Source: Pseudomonas peli (GTDB lineage Bacteria; Pseudomonadota; Gammaproteobacteria; Pseudomonadales; Pseudomonadaceae). Taken from it: a stretch of DNA of 64,000 bases. Shown one piece after another: positions 54,989 to 64,000 of the stretch. The stretch is taken from assembly GCF_900099645.1 (NCBI RefSeq), contig NZ_FMTL01000002.1:746334-810333 (forward strand), written 5' to 3'. Numbering within the stretch: the first letter of the stretch is position 1; every line of letters begins with the position of its first letter. The notes beneath the pieces were generated by a model. The model saw nothing but the letters and a program-made list of their open reading frames with translations. It made no database searches and was not told where the DNA came from. The position numbers and the translations under genes are program-made.

Positions 54989-57202
54989 ATGGATGATCAA
55001 TTTGCATTCAGCGACGACCTTCCCAGCACCACCAGCCAGCCCGTATGGCGCGTGCTGGCAGTTGATGATGACGCCGACTTCCAGCGCGCCACCGCCTTTG
55101 CCCTGAGCGAGCTGGAGCTGCTGGGCGGGCGTATTGAGCTGATCCAGGCGTTCAGCTGCCGTGAAGCTTCGATGCTGTTGGCCAAACACCATGACATCGC
55201 CCTGGTATTGCTCGATGTGGTGATGGAGACCGAAGACGCCGGCCTGCGCCTGATCAAGGCGCTGCGTGAGGTGATCGGCAATCGCGAAACCCGCGTGGTG
55301 ATGCTCACTGGTGAGCCAGGCCTGGCGCCGGCTCATGAAGTGATGCGTGATTACGACATCAACGATTATTGGACCAAGAGTGAACTCAGCGCCGAGCGCT
55401 TGCTGACGGTGCTCACCGCAGCGGTGCGCGGTTATGCGCAGCTCAGGGCTGTAGCTAGCGCGCGGCGCGGCTTGCAGATGATCGTCGAGTCGAGCAATGC
55501 ACTGTTCTGTTCGAAGAGTACCCGCGAGCTGTCGGCCAAGATTCTCTCGGAAATCACCTCACTGCTTGACCTGCAGACCGAGGGCATTGTCTGCGTGCGC
55601 GCCGATGAGGGTGACGCCACTACCGAGCCAAATGCGCGGATTGTCAGCGCCAGCGGGCGCTTCTTCGACAGCATCGACGCCAATCTGGACGTGCTGCAGC
55701 CGCAGGTCGCGGCGGCGGTGCGCCAATGCCTGCGGGCGCAGCAGACTCTGCGTCTGAGCGATTGCACGGTCTTGTTCTTTCCGCGCTTTCAGGCCGGTTC
55801 TGACTACGCCTGCTATATCGACAGTGCACGGGCGCTGGATGACACCGAGTTGGAGCTGCTCAAGGTGTTCAGTGTCAGTATCAGCCGTGGCCTTTACAAC
55901 GTTGCGCTGTTCAGCCGCCTGGAGGAAATGGCCTATCAGGACGACTTGCTGAAGATCCCCAATCGTAATGCGCTGATTTGCATGCTGGACATGACGCTGA
56001 AGTCGGAGGCCAAGGATCAGCGGGTGCTGGTGCTCATCGATATCGATAATTTCTCTGGTGCCAACACCGCCTTTGGCACCGGTTATGGCGATTTTATTCT
56101 CGGCCTGGTGGCGAAGAAACTGCGCGACGCCTTCACCCATGAGGTGCTGATTGCCCGGGTGCGTGATGACCTGTTTGCCATCCTCGGCCCGCAAACCCAG
56201 GTTAATGCCGCGGACGTGGTGGCACTGTTTCGCCGGCATAAACGCCCTTATGAGCTGGGCCAGGTGCACAGCCTGAGCAGCGTGACCATGCACCTGGCTG
56301 ACTTTACCGGCAGCGCCAGTGTGGCCCTGCAGGATGCGCTGTTGACCCTAAAACAGGCCAAGCGCTTGGGGCATGACCAGCACGGCGTCTACGACCCTAG
56401 GCTGCAAGGTGCGCATGCAGAGTCCTATCGCATGTTGCTGGCCTTGCGTGATGCGGTGGACGCCGGCCAAATCAGTGTTGAACTGCAGCCGCAAATTGAC
56501 CTTGAAACGCTCCGCGTAACTGGTGTGGAAGCTTTGGCACGCTGGCGTAAAACTGACGGCAAGATGGTTCCGCCTTTGAGCTTTATTCCTCTGGCTGAAG
56601 CCACGGGCTACATCTTGCCGTTGGGCGATTTACTGATGCGTCTCGCGCTGCAGGCGGCAAAACAGCTTGCTGATGCGGGGTACCCGCACATCCGCGTTGC
56701 GGTTAACGTCTCTGCACCGCAACTGCTGCAGCATGACTTCATTGAGCGGTTTAAGTCGCACTTGCAGGTGGCTGGGGTGCTGCCTGAGCAGATTGAAGTG
56801 GAAATTACCGAGTCGGTGGCCATGCGCACCTTCGACACCGTCTGTGAAAAGCTTCGTGCGCTGCGGGCCATGGGCGTGGAGGTGGCCATCGATGACTTTG
56901 GCACTGGTTTCTCATCGCTCAGCTACCTGCGTTTGTTGCCTGCCGATCGCTTGAAAATCGACCGCAGTTTTGTTCTGGAAATCGGTGAGGTCAGCGACCA
57001 GCAGATGATCGCCGAAGCGGTGATCCAGATTGCCGCGCGGGTTGGCATGCGGGTCATTGCCGAAGGCGTCGAAACCCAACAGCAGGCCGACTGGATTCTC
57101 AAACATGGCTGCCGGCAGGCGCAGGGCTATCTGTTTGCCAAACCGATGGCCTGCGCGGATTTACTCAATTGGTTGAGTGACTGGCCGGAGTGCACGGCCT
57201 GA
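54989..57202 (+). CDS. REC-DUF3369-GGDEF(degenerate)-EAL c-di-GMP phosphodiesterase
   Basis: A 737-aa response regulator with an N-terminal receiver (DDD acidic pocket, phosphoacceptor D76 in LLDVVM), a DUF3369 region (about 150-310), a GGDEF domain whose signature is RDDLF (residues 392-396) and so should not make c-di-GMP, and an intact EAL domain (about 485-735): E514-A-L, VAVNVSAPQLL, EVEITES, AIDDFGTGFSSL, LKIDRSF, AEGVET. It should hydrolyse c-di-GMP under phosphorelay control. An alternative start is Met at 54974. The stop overlaps the next gene's ATG (TGATG). Confidence 0.88.
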   Translation: MDDQFAFSDDLPSTTSQPVWRVLAVDDDADFQRATAFALSELELLGGRIELIQAFSCREASMLLAKHHDIALVLLDVVMETEDAGLRLIKALREVIGNRETRVVMLTGEPGLAPAHEVMRDYDINDYWTKSELSAERLLTVLTAAVRGYAQLRAVASARRGLQMIVESSNALFCSKSTRELSAKILSEITSLLDLQTEGIVCVRADEGDATTEPNARIVSASGRFFDSIDANLDVLQPQVAAAVRQCLRAQQTLRLSDCTVLFFPRFQAGSDYACYIDSARALDDTELELLKVFSVSISRGLYNVALFSRLEEMAYQDDLLKIPNRNALICMLDMTLKSEAKDQRVLVLIDIDNFSGANTAFGTGYGDFILGLVAKKLRDAFTHEVLIARVRDDLFAILGPQTQVNAADVVALFRRHKRPYELGQVHSLSSVTMHLADFTGSASVALQDALLTLKQAKRLGHDQHGVYDPRLQGAHAESYRMLLALRDAVDAGQISVELQPQIDLETLRVTGVEALARWRKTDGKMVPPLSFIPLAEATGYILPLGDLLMRLALQAAKQLADAGYPHIRVAVNVSAPQLLQHDFIERFKSHLQVAGVLPEQIEVEITESVAMRTFDTVCEKLRALRAMGVEVAIDDFGTGFSSLSYLRLLPADRLKIDRSFVLEIGEVSDQQMIAEAVIQIAARVGMRVIAEGVETQQQADWILKHGCRQAQGYLFAKPMACADLLNWLSDWPECTA

Positions 57203-59097
57203 TGCAGCAATCCAGGCGCGCCAGGCTGTTGTCGCAGCCGGTCAGGCGCAACCTATTGCTGCTATTTGTGCCATGGACGCTGCTGATTCTGCTGCTGATG
57301 GCACTGCTTTACGAGCGCTTGCTGGATGCGCGACTTGAACCGTTGTTGCGCGATCAGCAGGTCAGCCTGAACGAGGGCGTTGGCGTGCTAAATCGGCACC
57401 TGGCGACATTGCGCGGCAATCTGCAATTTCTCATCCAACAGCCACTACTGGCTGAGGTGCTGCGGAACCCAAGTGCAGATAACCGGCACGCCCTGAGTCA
57501 ACTGTTTGTCGAGTTCGCCCGCAGCAGCATGGTCTATGACCAGATTCGCTGGCTGGATGAGCGTGGTGCAGAGCAGGTGCGGGTTGATTGGCGCAATGGC
57601 GAGCCGCTGGCGAGTGATCAGGCACAATTGCACAACCAGGCGCAGCACTATTACTTCGTCGAGACCATGAACCTGCCTCAGGGTGCGTTCTACCTCTCAC
57701 GTTTTGACCTGAACGCTGATATGGGCAGCGTCGAGCAACCACTCAAGCCCACCCTGCGGGGTGCCGAGCCGATTTTCGATGGTGAGGGCAAGCGCCGCGG
57801 CATCCTGATCCTCAATTACCTTGGGCAAGTGCTGTTGCAACGTCTGGCCGAGGTGTCCAAGAGTTACGGCAACAACCTGACTCTGGTCGACCATGAAGGC
57901 TACTGGATACTCGCTGCTGATGAGCAGGATGCCTGGGGTTTTGCTCTGGGCAAGCCTGAGGCAACGCTGGCCAGCCGCTTTCCGGATAGCTGGCGGCGGA
58001 TGCAGGCTGCCCACGATGGCGTGTTTAGCGACAGTGGTGGTTATTGGGCCTTTAATAAGTTCGATCCTTACCAGGGTAGTGGCCAGAACGCGGCAACAGG
58101 TGAGTACTGGTTACTGGTTTCGCACCTGCCTCTGGAGCAAATTCAGGGGCTGCGTGGGCAAGTACTCTGGCAGGTATTGCTGTTTGTCTGCGTGATGCTC
58201 TCTCTTGGGCTACTGGTGGTGTTGCGCCTCGGCTTGGCGGAGTTCGAGCGTGATCAGGTGCGCCAGGCGCTGGAGGTCAGTAGCCAGGCACTGTTGCAGC
58301 GTAATGCGGAGCTGCGTGACACGGTTGATCAGCTGCAGCGCACGCGCGGCGCCTTGCTTCAGGCGGAAAAGCTCTCTTCGTTGGGCACCTTGGTCGCGGG
58401 GGTGGCGCATGAGCTGAATACGCCGATTGGTGCCGCCAGCATGGCTGCCTCAACCCTGGATAAAGGTAATCAGAGCCTGCAGAAAAGCCTCGGTGAAGGG
58501 TTACAGCGTTCGGCGCTGGAGCGCTTTGTGCAGCGCAATGATGAAGGCCTGGCGATCATCCTTAATAGTCTGACGCGCATGGCGCAGCTAACCCGGGCCT
58601 TCAAGCAACTGGCCAGTGACCGTGCGAGTACCGAGCGACGTTGCTTTGATCTGGTCGAGTTGGTCGGTGAGGTCATGCTGCTGTTTACTCCCAAGCTCAA
58701 GCAGTCAAACCATCGGGTACAGCTGGAGCTACCGCCGAGCCTGATGCTCGACAGCTATCCGGGGCCTCTGGGTCAGATCCTGCAGAACCTGATCGACAAT
58801 GCGCTGATCCATGCTTTCGATTCGGGCATGAACGGCGTGGTTACGGTCAGGGTTGAGCATGATGAGATGCGCCGCGAATGCGTAATTGAAGTCAGCGATA
58901 ACGGCGATGGCATGAGCGAGGAGGTGCTGGGCAAGATCTTCGACCCGTTCTTTACCACCCGGCGCGGACGCGGAGGCGCCGGGCTTGGCTTGCATATCAC
59001 CCACCAGCTGGCTGTGGATATTCTCGGCGCTGATCTACAGGTACGCAGCGCGCCAGGGCAGGGCACGCAGTTTCGTCTGCGTTTACCACTCGCCTGA
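57202..59097 (+). CDS. Transmembrane sensor histidine kinase
   Basis: A 631-aa kinase. TM1 (about residues 18-40) and TM2 (about 322-342) flank a large periplasmic Cache-like domain (YDQIRWLDERGAEQVRVDW, then GILILNYLGQVLL). A coiled segment leads to HisKA with H403 in GVAHELNTPIG, then HATPase_c with QNLIDNALIHAF, DNGDGM and GRGGAGLGLHI. The ATG at 57202 overlaps the EAL gene stop (TGATG), so they are made together. It is the obvious donor for that protein's receiver domain. A GTG at 57190 is the other possible start. Confidence 0.88.
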   Translation: MQQSRRARLLSQPVRRNLLLLFVPWTLLILLLMALLYERLLDARLEPLLRDQQVSLNEGVGVLNRHLATLRGNLQFLIQQPLLAEVLRNPSADNRHALSQLFVEFARSSMVYDQIRWLDERGAEQVRVDWRNGEPLASDQAQLHNQAQHYYFVETMNLPQGAFYLSRFDLNADMGSVEQPLKPTLRGAEPIFDGEGKRRGILILNYLGQVLLQRLAEVSKSYGNNLTLVDHEGYWILAADEQDAWGFALGKPEATLASRFPDSWRRMQAAHDGVFSDSGGYWAFNKFDPYQGSGQNAATGEYWLLVSHLPLEQIQGLRGQVLWQVLLFVCVMLSLGLLVVLRLGLAEFERDQVRQALEVSSQALLQRNAELRDTVDQLQRTRGALLQAEKLSSLGTLVAGVAHELNTPIGAASMAASTLDKGNQSLQKSLGEGLQRSALERFVQRNDEGLAIILNSLTRMAQLTRAFKQLASDRASTERRCFDLVELVGEVMLLFTPKLKQSNHRVQLELPPSLMLDSYPGPLGQILQNLIDNALIHAFDSGMNGVVTVRVEHDEMRRECVIEVSDNGDGMSEEVLGKIFDPFFTTRRGRGGAGLGLHITHQLAVDILGADLQVRSAPGQGTQFRLRLPLA

Positions 59098-59185
59098 ATC
59101 TATGGATGAACGGCTGCCAAGCCGTCTGCACCCACGTAGAATCGCCGGCCTATGCCCTGTGCTGTGATGTTGAGGTCTTCCTGTC

Positions 59186-59446
59186 ATGAATTGCCGTGCC
59201 GGCTGCGGCGCCTGCTGCATCGCTCCATCGATCAGTTCCCCTATCCCAGGTATGCCTGATGGCAAGCCGGCTGGTGTGCGCTGCGTGCAGCTGGATGCGA
59301 ACAACTACTGCCTGATATTTGGCCGGCCTGAGCGACCTGCGGTGTGTTCTGCATTTCATGCTGCCGAGTATGTATGCGGCAGCACCACGGCAGAGGCGCT
59401 GCAGTTGATTGGCTGGCTGGAGCAAAGCACGGCCGTTGCAGTCTGA
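59186..59446 (+). CDS. YkgJ family cysteine-cluster protein
   Basis: An 86-aa protein with clustered cysteines NCRAGCGACC at the N-terminus, VRCVQL, YCLIFGRPERPAVCSAF and YVCGS, the YkgJ zinc/iron-chelating pattern. The function is unknown. It is short compared with the YcgN protein in this window. GAGG lies about 11 nt before the ATG, and a TAGAAT -10-like sequence lies at 59137-59142. Confidence 0.82.
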   Translation: MNCRAGCGACCIAPSISSPIPGMPDGKPAGVRCVQLDANNYCLIFGRPERPAVCSAFHAAEYVCGSTTAEALQLIGWLEQSTAVAV

Positions 59447-59482
59447 TACTGTGGCACAACGTTATTGGCTGCTGGAGGCGTG

Positions 59483-60085
59483 ATGGTGCGGTTTAAAGGG
59501 CTGCTCTTGGGTATTGCCGCGTTGCTGGCGGTGAGCGGGGCGCAGGCGGCGCAATGGCGTCTGGTTAAGGATGAAGCGGGTATTCAGGTCTATTTGCAGC
59601 AGATCCCAGGCTCAAGTTTTCAGGCGTTTCGCGGTGTCACTCGTATACGAGTGGATATGCCACGCTTGTTGGCCCTGCAGGATGATGTCAGCGCGGCCTG
59701 CGCCTGGATTCATGCGTGCAGCGAGCAGAAACTGCTCAAGCATGAGGGTGATCTGAGCTGGGCCTACAGCCGCTTCCACACGCCTTGGCCAGTGCAACCG
59801 CGTGATTCCATCCTGCAGGTGACTACCACGCGTGATGCTGATGGTCGGGTAACCCGCACCTTGCATGGCGTTGCCGACTTTTTACCGCCGCAGCAAGGCT
59901 TTGTGCGGGTGAGCAAGGTGGAGGGCTTCTGGAGCCTTACGCCGCGCGAGGGCGAAATCGAGGTGATCTACGAGGTTCATTCCGAACCGGGTGGAAGCGT
60001 GCCGGCCTGGTTGGCCAACAGCTTTGTCGTGGATGCGCCGTTCAATACTTTGCAGGGGCTGCGTCAGTTGGCTGAACAGCCATAA
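59483..60085 (+). CDS. Secreted START-domain lipid-binding protein
   Basis: A 200-aa protein with a signal peptide (about residues 1-23, ending SGAQAAQ). The remainder matches a START/SRPBCC fold, with WRLVKDEAGIQVYLQQI, WIHACSEQKLLKHEG and WPVQPRDSILQ. Periplasmic START proteins probably carry or bind a lipid; the ligand is unknown. The start has GGAGG. It is the last gene before the bidirectional terminator shared with gltA. Confidence 0.84.
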   Translation: MVRFKGLLLGIAALLAVSGAQAAQWRLVKDEAGIQVYLQQIPGSSFQAFRGVTRIRVDMPRLLALQDDVSAACAWIHACSEQKLLKHEGDLSWAYSRFHTPWPVQPRDSILQVTTTRDADGRVTRTLHGVADFLPPQQGFVRVSKVEGFWSLTPREGEIEVIYEVHSEPGGSVPAWLANSFVVDAPFNTLQGLRQLAEQP

Positions 60086-60104
60086 AGCTGGCTTATTCAG
60101 CGCA

Positions 60105-60133
60105 ATAAAAAAGGCTGCCCGAGGGCAGCCTTT
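60105..60133. terminator. Bidirectional terminator between START gene and gltA
   Basis: Stem AAAGGCTGCCC (60110-60120) and GGGCAGCCTTT (60123-60133). It is preceded by A-run and followed by TTTTG, so the minus strand (gltA) has a T6 tail. Confidence 0.93.
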
Positions 60134-60151
60134 TGTGCGCCGAGAACTGAA

Positions 60152-61426
60152 TTACTTCTTCAGATCGCGCTGCGGGTAGCCGGTGTACAGCTGGCGCGGA
60201 CGGCCAATCTTGTAAGGGCTGGAGAGCATTTCTTTCCAGTGCGAGATCCAGCCGACGGTCCGCGCCAGGGCGAAGATCACGGTGAACATGCTGGTCGGAA
60301 TACCGATAGCTTTGAGGATGATGCCCGAGTAGAAGTCGACGTTCGGGTACAGGTTGCGCTCTCTGAAGTACGGGTCGGTCAGGGCGATTTCTTCCAGACG
60401 CATCGCCAGTTCCAGCTGTGGATCGTTCTTGATACCCAGCTCTTTCAGTACTTCGTCGCAAGTCTGCTTCATCACGGTGGCGCGCGGATCGCGGTTTTTG
60501 TAAACGCGATGACCGAAGCCCATGAGTTTGAACGGATCGTTCTTGTCCTTGGCCTTGGCGATGAACTTGTCGATGTTCGAAACATCGCCAATCTCATCAA
60601 GCATGCTCAGCACTGCCTCGTTGGCACCGCCGTGCGCCGGGCCCCAGAGGGCGGCGATACCGGCTGCGATACAGGCGAACGGGTTGGCACCCGAGGAGCC
60701 GGCCAGACGTACAGTGGAGGTGGAGGCGTTCTGCTCATGGTCGGCGTGCAGGATAAAGATCTTATCCATGGCCTTGGCCAGCACCGGGCTGATCGGTTTG
60801 ATCTCGCACGGGGTGTTGAACATCATGTGCAGGAAGTTTTCCGCGTAGTTCAGGTCATTACGCGGGTACATCATCGGCTGACCCATGGAGTACTTGTAGG
60901 TCATGGCGGCGATGGTTGGCATCTTGGCGATCAGGCGCATGGCCGATACTTCGCGGTGATGCGGGTTATTGATGTCCAGTGAGTCATGGTAGAAGGCCGA
61001 GAGTGCACCGACTACACCGCACATGATGGCCATCGGGTGAGCGTCACGGCGGAAGCCGTTGAAGAAGGTCTTCAGTTGCTCGTGAACCATGGTGTGGTTC
61101 TTGATGGTGCTGACGAACTTGGCTTTTTCTTCTGCGCTCGGCAGTTCGCCGTTCAGCAGCAGGTAGCAGGTTTCCAGGTAATCGGATTGCTCTGCAAGCT
61201 GTTCGATGGGGTAGCCGCGATGCAGCAGAATGCCCTGGTCGCCGTCGATGTAGGTGATCTTCGACTCGCACGAGGCGGTGGACATAAAGCCAGGATCAAA
61301 TGTGAAACGGCCCGTGGCGGTTAAGCCCCGCACGTCAATTACATCGGGACCAACGGTGCCGGTTAAAATGGGCAGCTCGACGGGGGCTGCGCCCTCGATG
61401 ATCAACTGCGCTTTTTTGTCAGCCAT
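60152..61426 (-). CDS. gltA: Type II citrate synthase
   Basis: A 424-aa enzyme condensing acetyl-CoA and oxaloacetate, the entry to the TCA cycle. Catalytic His residues are in [11 protein letters not shown] and [14 protein letters not shown], and the catalytic Asp is in NVDFYSGI. The N-terminal beta domain of the NADH-sensitive type II form is present. The start at 61426 ([10 protein letters not shown]) has AGGAGG; the frame to 61471 was rejected. Length matches E. coli GltA (427 aa). It is divergent from sdhCDA, with its own promoter. Confidence 0.97.
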   Translation of the reverse strand: MADKKAQLIIEGAAPVELPILTGTVGPDVIDVRGLTATGRFTFDPGFMSTASCESKITYIDGDQGILLHRGYPIEQLAEQSDYLETCYLLLNGELPSAEEKAKFVSTIKNHTMVHEQLKTFFNGFRRDAHPMAIMCGVVGALSAFYHDSLDINNPHHREVSAMRLIAKMPTIAAMTYKYSMGQPMMYPRNDLNYAENFLHMMFNTPCEIKPISPVLAKAMDKIFILHADHEQNASTSTVRLAGSSGANPFACIAAGIAALWGPAHGGANEAVLSMLDEIGDVSNIDKFIAKAKDKNDPFKLMGFGHRVYKNRDPRATVMKQTCDEVLKELGIKNDPQLELAMRLEEIALTDPYFRERNLYPNVDFYSGIILKAIGIPTSMFTVIFALARTVGWISHWKEMLSSPYKIGRPRQLYTGYPQRDLKK

Positions 61427-61485
61427 GTGTGGCCTCCTAGTTATGCTTGAAATCATCTGACTGCCCCCCACGCAGGGCCCGCACC

Positions 61486-61513
61486 ACTATAGTGAGATAA
61501 ATTCGAATGTCAA
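61486..61513 (-). promoter_or_regulatory. Sigma70 promoter for gltA
   Basis: On the minus strand a perfect -35 TTGACA (61508-61513) is followed, after 16 bp, by -10 TATAGT (61486-61491). The predicted transcript start is near 61479, giving a leader of about 50 nt. Confidence 0.8.
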
Positions 61514-61627
61514 TTTGCGAAAACCCAGGCGGCAGAAGGGTTTGCGGGTGGTTTTCGGGCTTTTAAAGTGGTTCTTTACGCCATTTATAAAAGGTACGCA
61601 ATGCGCTTTTAGGTAGGGGGCTTTGCG

Positions 61628-61656
61628 TTGTCATTAGTAACCTAACTGTCTATACT
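61628..61656 (+). promoter_or_regulatory. Sigma70 promoter for sdhCDA
   Basis: -35 TTGTCA (61628-61633), 17-bp spacer, -10 TATACT (61651-61656). The predicted start is near 61663, so the sdhC leader would be about 125 nt. The 361-bp gap between gltA and sdhC otherwise holds the gltA promoter and a leader hairpin. Confidence 0.78.
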
Positions 61657-61666
61657 CTGCGCCCAG

Positions 61667-61697
61667 CTACCAAGGGCTTTAGCCTGTCTTTTGGTAG
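61667..61697 (+). promoter_or_regulatory. Hairpin at the 5' end of the sdh leader
   Basis: Stem CTACCAA (61667-61673) with TTGGTAG (61691-61697), and a smaller GGCT/AGCC stem inside the loop. It begins a few nt after the predicted transcription start, suggesting an mRNA-stabilising or regulatory 5' structure. Confidence 0.45.
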
Positions 61698-61787
61698 TTG
61701 TCACTCCTTGGGTGATGGGTACCTGACCAGTGCACCTCCCGACAACTTTGCCCTGATAGTTAGGGGCTCTCAGTGTGATAAAAAGCC

Positions 61788-62162
61788 GTGAATAGCCAAA
61801 GACCTGTAAACCTAGACCTTAGGACTATCAAACTCCCGATCACTGCTTACACGTCCATTCTTCACCGTATCTCCGGTGTCATCCTCTTTGTCGGTATCGC
61901 CATTCTGCTTTATGGCCTCGACAAGTCGCTGGCGTCCGAAGAGGGCTTTGCCCAGGTGCAGGAATGCCTGACCAGCCCGCTGGCCAAGTTCGTGATTTGG
62001 GGTCTGCTGTCCGCTCTGCTGTACCACCTGGTGGCCGGTGTTCGCCACTTGATCATGGACATGGGCATCGGTGAGACGCTGGAAGGCGGCAAGCTGGGTT
62101 CGAAAATCGTTCTCGTCGTCTCGACGATCGTGATCGTGCTGCTGGGGGTGTGGATATGGTAA
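61788..62162 (+). CDS. sdhC: Succinate dehydrogenase cytochrome b556 subunit
   Basis: A 124-aa membrane anchor of complex II, which binds haem b and quinone with SdhD. Three helices (about residues 25-45, 65-85 and 105-123). Conserved RPVNLDLRTIKLPITAYTSI precedes HRISG, and the haem-ligand region is LYHLVAGVRHLIMD. The start is GTG at 61788; no in-frame ATG fits, and the ribosome binding site is poor, perhaps limiting translation. It overlaps sdhD by 7 bp. Confidence 0.94.
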   Translation: MNSQRPVNLDLRTIKLPITAYTSILHRISGVILFVGIAILLYGLDKSLASEEGFAQVQECLTSPLAKFVIWGLLSALLYHLVAGVRHLIMDMGIGETLEGGKLGSKIVLVVSTIVIVLLGVWIW

Positions 62163-62524
62163 CCAACGTCACGAATTTCTCGCGTTCGGGTCTTTATGAC
62201 TGGATGGCACAGCGTGTATCTGCTGTCGTCCTCGCGGCTTATGTGCTGTTTTTGCTTGGCTTTGTCGTGTGTAACCCGGGTCTGGGTTATGCCGAATGGC
62301 AGGCGCTGTTCTCCAATAACGCAATGCGTATCTTCAGCCTGTTGACCCTGGTGGCGCTCAGCGTTCACGCCTGGGTTGGCATGTGGACAATTTCCACCGA
62401 CTACCTGACGCCGATGGCCCTGGGTAAGTGGGCTACTGTCGTGCGTTTTCTGTTCCAGGCCGCGTGTGGCGTTGCCATGTTCGCGTTATTCGTCTGGGGC
62501 GTGCAGATTTTTTGGGGTAACTGA
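62156..62524 (+). CDS. sdhD: Succinate dehydrogenase membrane anchor subunit
   Basis: A 122-aa second membrane anchor of complex II. Begins MVTNVTNFSRSGLYDWMAQR, contains the haem/quinone region LSVHAWVGMWTISTDYL, and has three helices. The start lies inside the end of sdhC (7-bp overlap), so translation is coupled. The sdhA start is 3 nt after its stop. Confidence 0.95.
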   Translation: MVTNVTNFSRSGLYDWMAQRVSAVVLAAYVLFLLGFVVCNPGLGYAEWQALFSNNAMRIFSLLTLVALSVHAWVGMWTISTDYLTPMALGKWATVVRFLFQAACGVAMFALFVWGVQIFWGN

Positions 62525-62527
62525 TCC

Positions 62528-64000
62528 ATGACAAGCATTCGCACTCTTTCTTATGACGCCATCATTATTGGTGGCGGCGGCGCGGGTATGCGCGCTGCAC
62601 TGCAGTTGGCTCAGGGTGGTCACAAAACCGCAGTCGTGACCAAGGTCTTCCCGACGCGCTCGCACACTGTTTCCGCTCAGGGCGGTATCACCTGCGCCAT
62701 CGCTTCGGCCGACCCGAACGACGACTGGCGCTGGCACATGTACGACACCGTCAAGGGCTCCGACTATATCGGTGACCAGGACGCTATCGAATACATGTGT
62801 TCCGTGGGTCCGGAGGCCGTATTTGAACTGGAACACATGGGGCTGCCGTTCTCCCGTACCGAGCAGGGCCGCATCTATCAGCGTCCGTTCGGCGGTCAAT
62901 CCAAAGGCCCGAATAACCCGACTCAGGCTGCGCGCACCTGTGCTGCTGCTGACCGTACCGGTCACGCCCTGCTGCACACCCTGTACCAGGCCAACCTGAA
63001 AGCTGGTACCTCGTTCCTCAACGAGTGGTACGCGGTCGATCTGGTGAAGAACCAGGACGGCGCCGTAGTTGGCACCATCGCCATCTGCATCGAAACCGGC
63101 GAAACCGTTTATATCCGTTCCAAAGCCACAGTATTGGCTACCGGTGGTGCTGGTCGCATTTATGCTTCCACCACCAATGCCCTGATCAATACGGGTGACG
63201 GTGTTGGTATGGCTCTGCGTGCTGGCGTTCCGGTGCAGGACATCGAAATGTGGCAGTTCCACCCAACCGGTATCGCAGGTGCCGGTACGCTGGTAACCGA
63301 AGGCTGCCGTGGTGAAGGTGGTTACCTGATCAACAAGCACGGCGAGCGTTTCATGGAGCGTTATGCTCCGAACGCCAAAGACCTGGCAGGTCGCGACGTT
63401 GTTGCACGCTCGATGGTTAAGGAAATCATTGCTGGCAACGGTTGTGGTCCAGAAGGCGATCACGTGATGCTCAAACTCGATCACCTCGGTGAAGAGGTGC
63501 TTCACAGCCGTCTTCCGGGTATCTGCGAGCTGTCGAAGACCTTCGCACACGTTGATCCGGTTGTTGCACCTATCCCGGTTGTGCCGACTTGCCACTATAT
63601 GATGGGCGGCGTACCGACCAACATCCATGGTCAGGCCATCACCCAGGATGCCAACGGTAACGACAAGATCATCGACGGTCTGTTCGCTGTGGGCGAAGTG
63701 GCTTGCGTATCGGTTCATGGTGCAAACCGCCTTGGCGGCAACTCGTTGCTTGACCTCGTGGTGTTCGGCCGTGCCGCCGGTATCCACCTGGAAAAAGCGC
63801 TTAAAGAAGGCGTAGATGCGCGTGGCGCGTCCGAGACGGACATTGAGCTGTCGCTCAAGCGTTTGGCTGGCGTCAACGAGCGCACCACAGGTGAAGACGT
63901 AGCGCCGCTGCGTAAAGAACTGCAGAACTGCATGCAAAACTACTTCGGTGTGTTCCGCACCGGCGAATACATGCAAAAAGGCATCAAACAACTGACCGAC
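62528..64000 (+). CDS. sdhA: Succinate dehydrogenase flavoprotein subunit (cut by window end)
   Basis: The first 491 codons of an enzyme of about 590 aa that oxidises succinate to fumarate. FAD-binding [11 protein letters not shown] is at about residues 15-25, covalent FAD attachment is H46 in SHTVSAQGG, substrate-site elements are HPTG and RGEGGYLIN, and catalytic His is in [11 protein letters not shown]. It is in one operon with sdhC and sdhD; sdhB is expected just beyond the window. Confidence 0.97.
   Translation, partial: MTSIRTLSYDAIIIGGGGAGMRAALQLAQGGHKTAVVTKVFPTRSHTVSAQGGITCAIASADPNDDWRWHMYDTVKGSDYIGDQDAIEYMCSVGPEAVFELEHMGLPFSRTEQGRIYQRPFGGQSKGPNNPTQAARTCAAADRTGHALLHTLYQANLKAGTSFLNEWYAVDLVKNQDGAVVGTIAICIETGETVYIRSKATVLATGGAGRIYASTTNALINTGDGVGMALRAGVPVQDIEMWQFHPTGIAGAGTLVTEGCRGEGGYLINKHGERFMERYAPNAKDLAGRDVVARSMVKEIIAGNGCGPEGDHVMLKLDHLGEEVLHSRLPGICELSKTFAHVDPVVAPIPVVPTCHYMMGGVPTNIHGQAITQDANGNDKIIDGLFAVGEVACVSVHGANRLGGNSLLDLVVFGRAAGIHLEKALKEGVDARGASETDIELSLKRLAGVNERTTGEDVAPLRKELQNCMQNYFGVFRTGEYMQKGIKQLTD

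Noticed and set aside
54974..59097. Diguanylate cyclase activity for the GGDEF domain
   Set aside because: The signature reads RDDLF instead of GGDEF, lacking the glycines and the metal/substrate Glu, so synthesis is not expected.
62486..63991. A 501-codon minus-strand frame opposite sdhA
   Set aside because: Antisense shadow of the highly conserved sdhA frame, a known artefact in high-GC DNA.

Overview
The window is chromosomal DNA of a gammaproteobacterium, almost certainly Pseudomonas. The evidence is the moderately high GC, the protein sequences, and several gene blocks with the order I remember from P. aeruginosa: rnd-ycgL-hydroxyacid dehydrogenase-ycgN; ptrB-membrane protein-HIT-amidotransferase-DUF2937; a PA1571-type small protein beside an ATP-NAD kinase; and gltA divergent from sdhCDA. 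The species cannot be fixed from this. I see no rRNA, tRNA, CRISPR array, IS transposase or prophage. The mobile or repetitive content is a family of about 141-bp palindromic elements (three close copies and one diverged copy) and one REP doublet.

Layout. 1-5.2 kb is a lipid locus: the end of a secreted lipase gene, its foldase lifO, a membrane hybrid histidine kinase 3 nt after lifO, and, on the other strand, a LuxR-type response regulator overlapping the kinase gene tail to tail and lying downstream of a FadL-type porin gene. 5.3-17.5 kb holds a hypothetical gene with a hairpin leader, sseA, a spermidine-synthase-like gene, an SMP-30/strictosidine-synthase-like protein, rnd-ycgL, a hydroxyacid dehydrogenase, a ycgN-type gene, a predicted metalloprotease, a LysR gene, a divergent agmatine-deiminase homologue with a polyamine-binding protein, and a SpoU methyltransferase. 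17.5-30.8 kb holds an HNH protein, a cNMP-binding protein, a chemoreceptor, oligopeptidase B, the HIT/amidotransferase group, an EamA/LysR divergent pair, a MoxR/VWA pair and a DUF748 protein.

30.8-46 kb holds cysK, metH, the cis/trans fatty acid isomerase cti, the aerotaxis receptor aer, rlmM, a lipoprotein hydrolase, tusA with a coupled GGCT-like gene, a DUF3080 lipoprotein and a MATE pump. 46-60 kb holds pdxB, a 53-aa gene, an ATP-NAD-kinase-like gene, DUF1287, DUF393 and DoxX genes, an ABC exporter, an rhtA-like exporter, ppnP, a DEDDh exonuclease, a beta-hydroxyacid dehydrogenase, a REC/degenerate GGDEF/EAL protein translationally coupled to a histidine kinase, and small YkgJ and START genes. 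60-64 kb is the TCA region: gltA and, divergently, sdhC-sdhD-sdhA (sdhA runs off the end), with a recognisable sigma70 promoter for each direction.

Most genes are housekeeping. The parts most worth following up are: (1) the lipase-linked sensor kinase, regulator and FadL arrangement; (2) the palindromic repeat family, whose stems change in a compensated way between copies; (3) the agmatine-deiminase homologue with altered active-site neighbours; and (4) the kinase coupled to an EAL protein with a ruined GGDEF site. Start codons were reassigned where the longest frame ran into a repeat or lacked a ribosome binding site.
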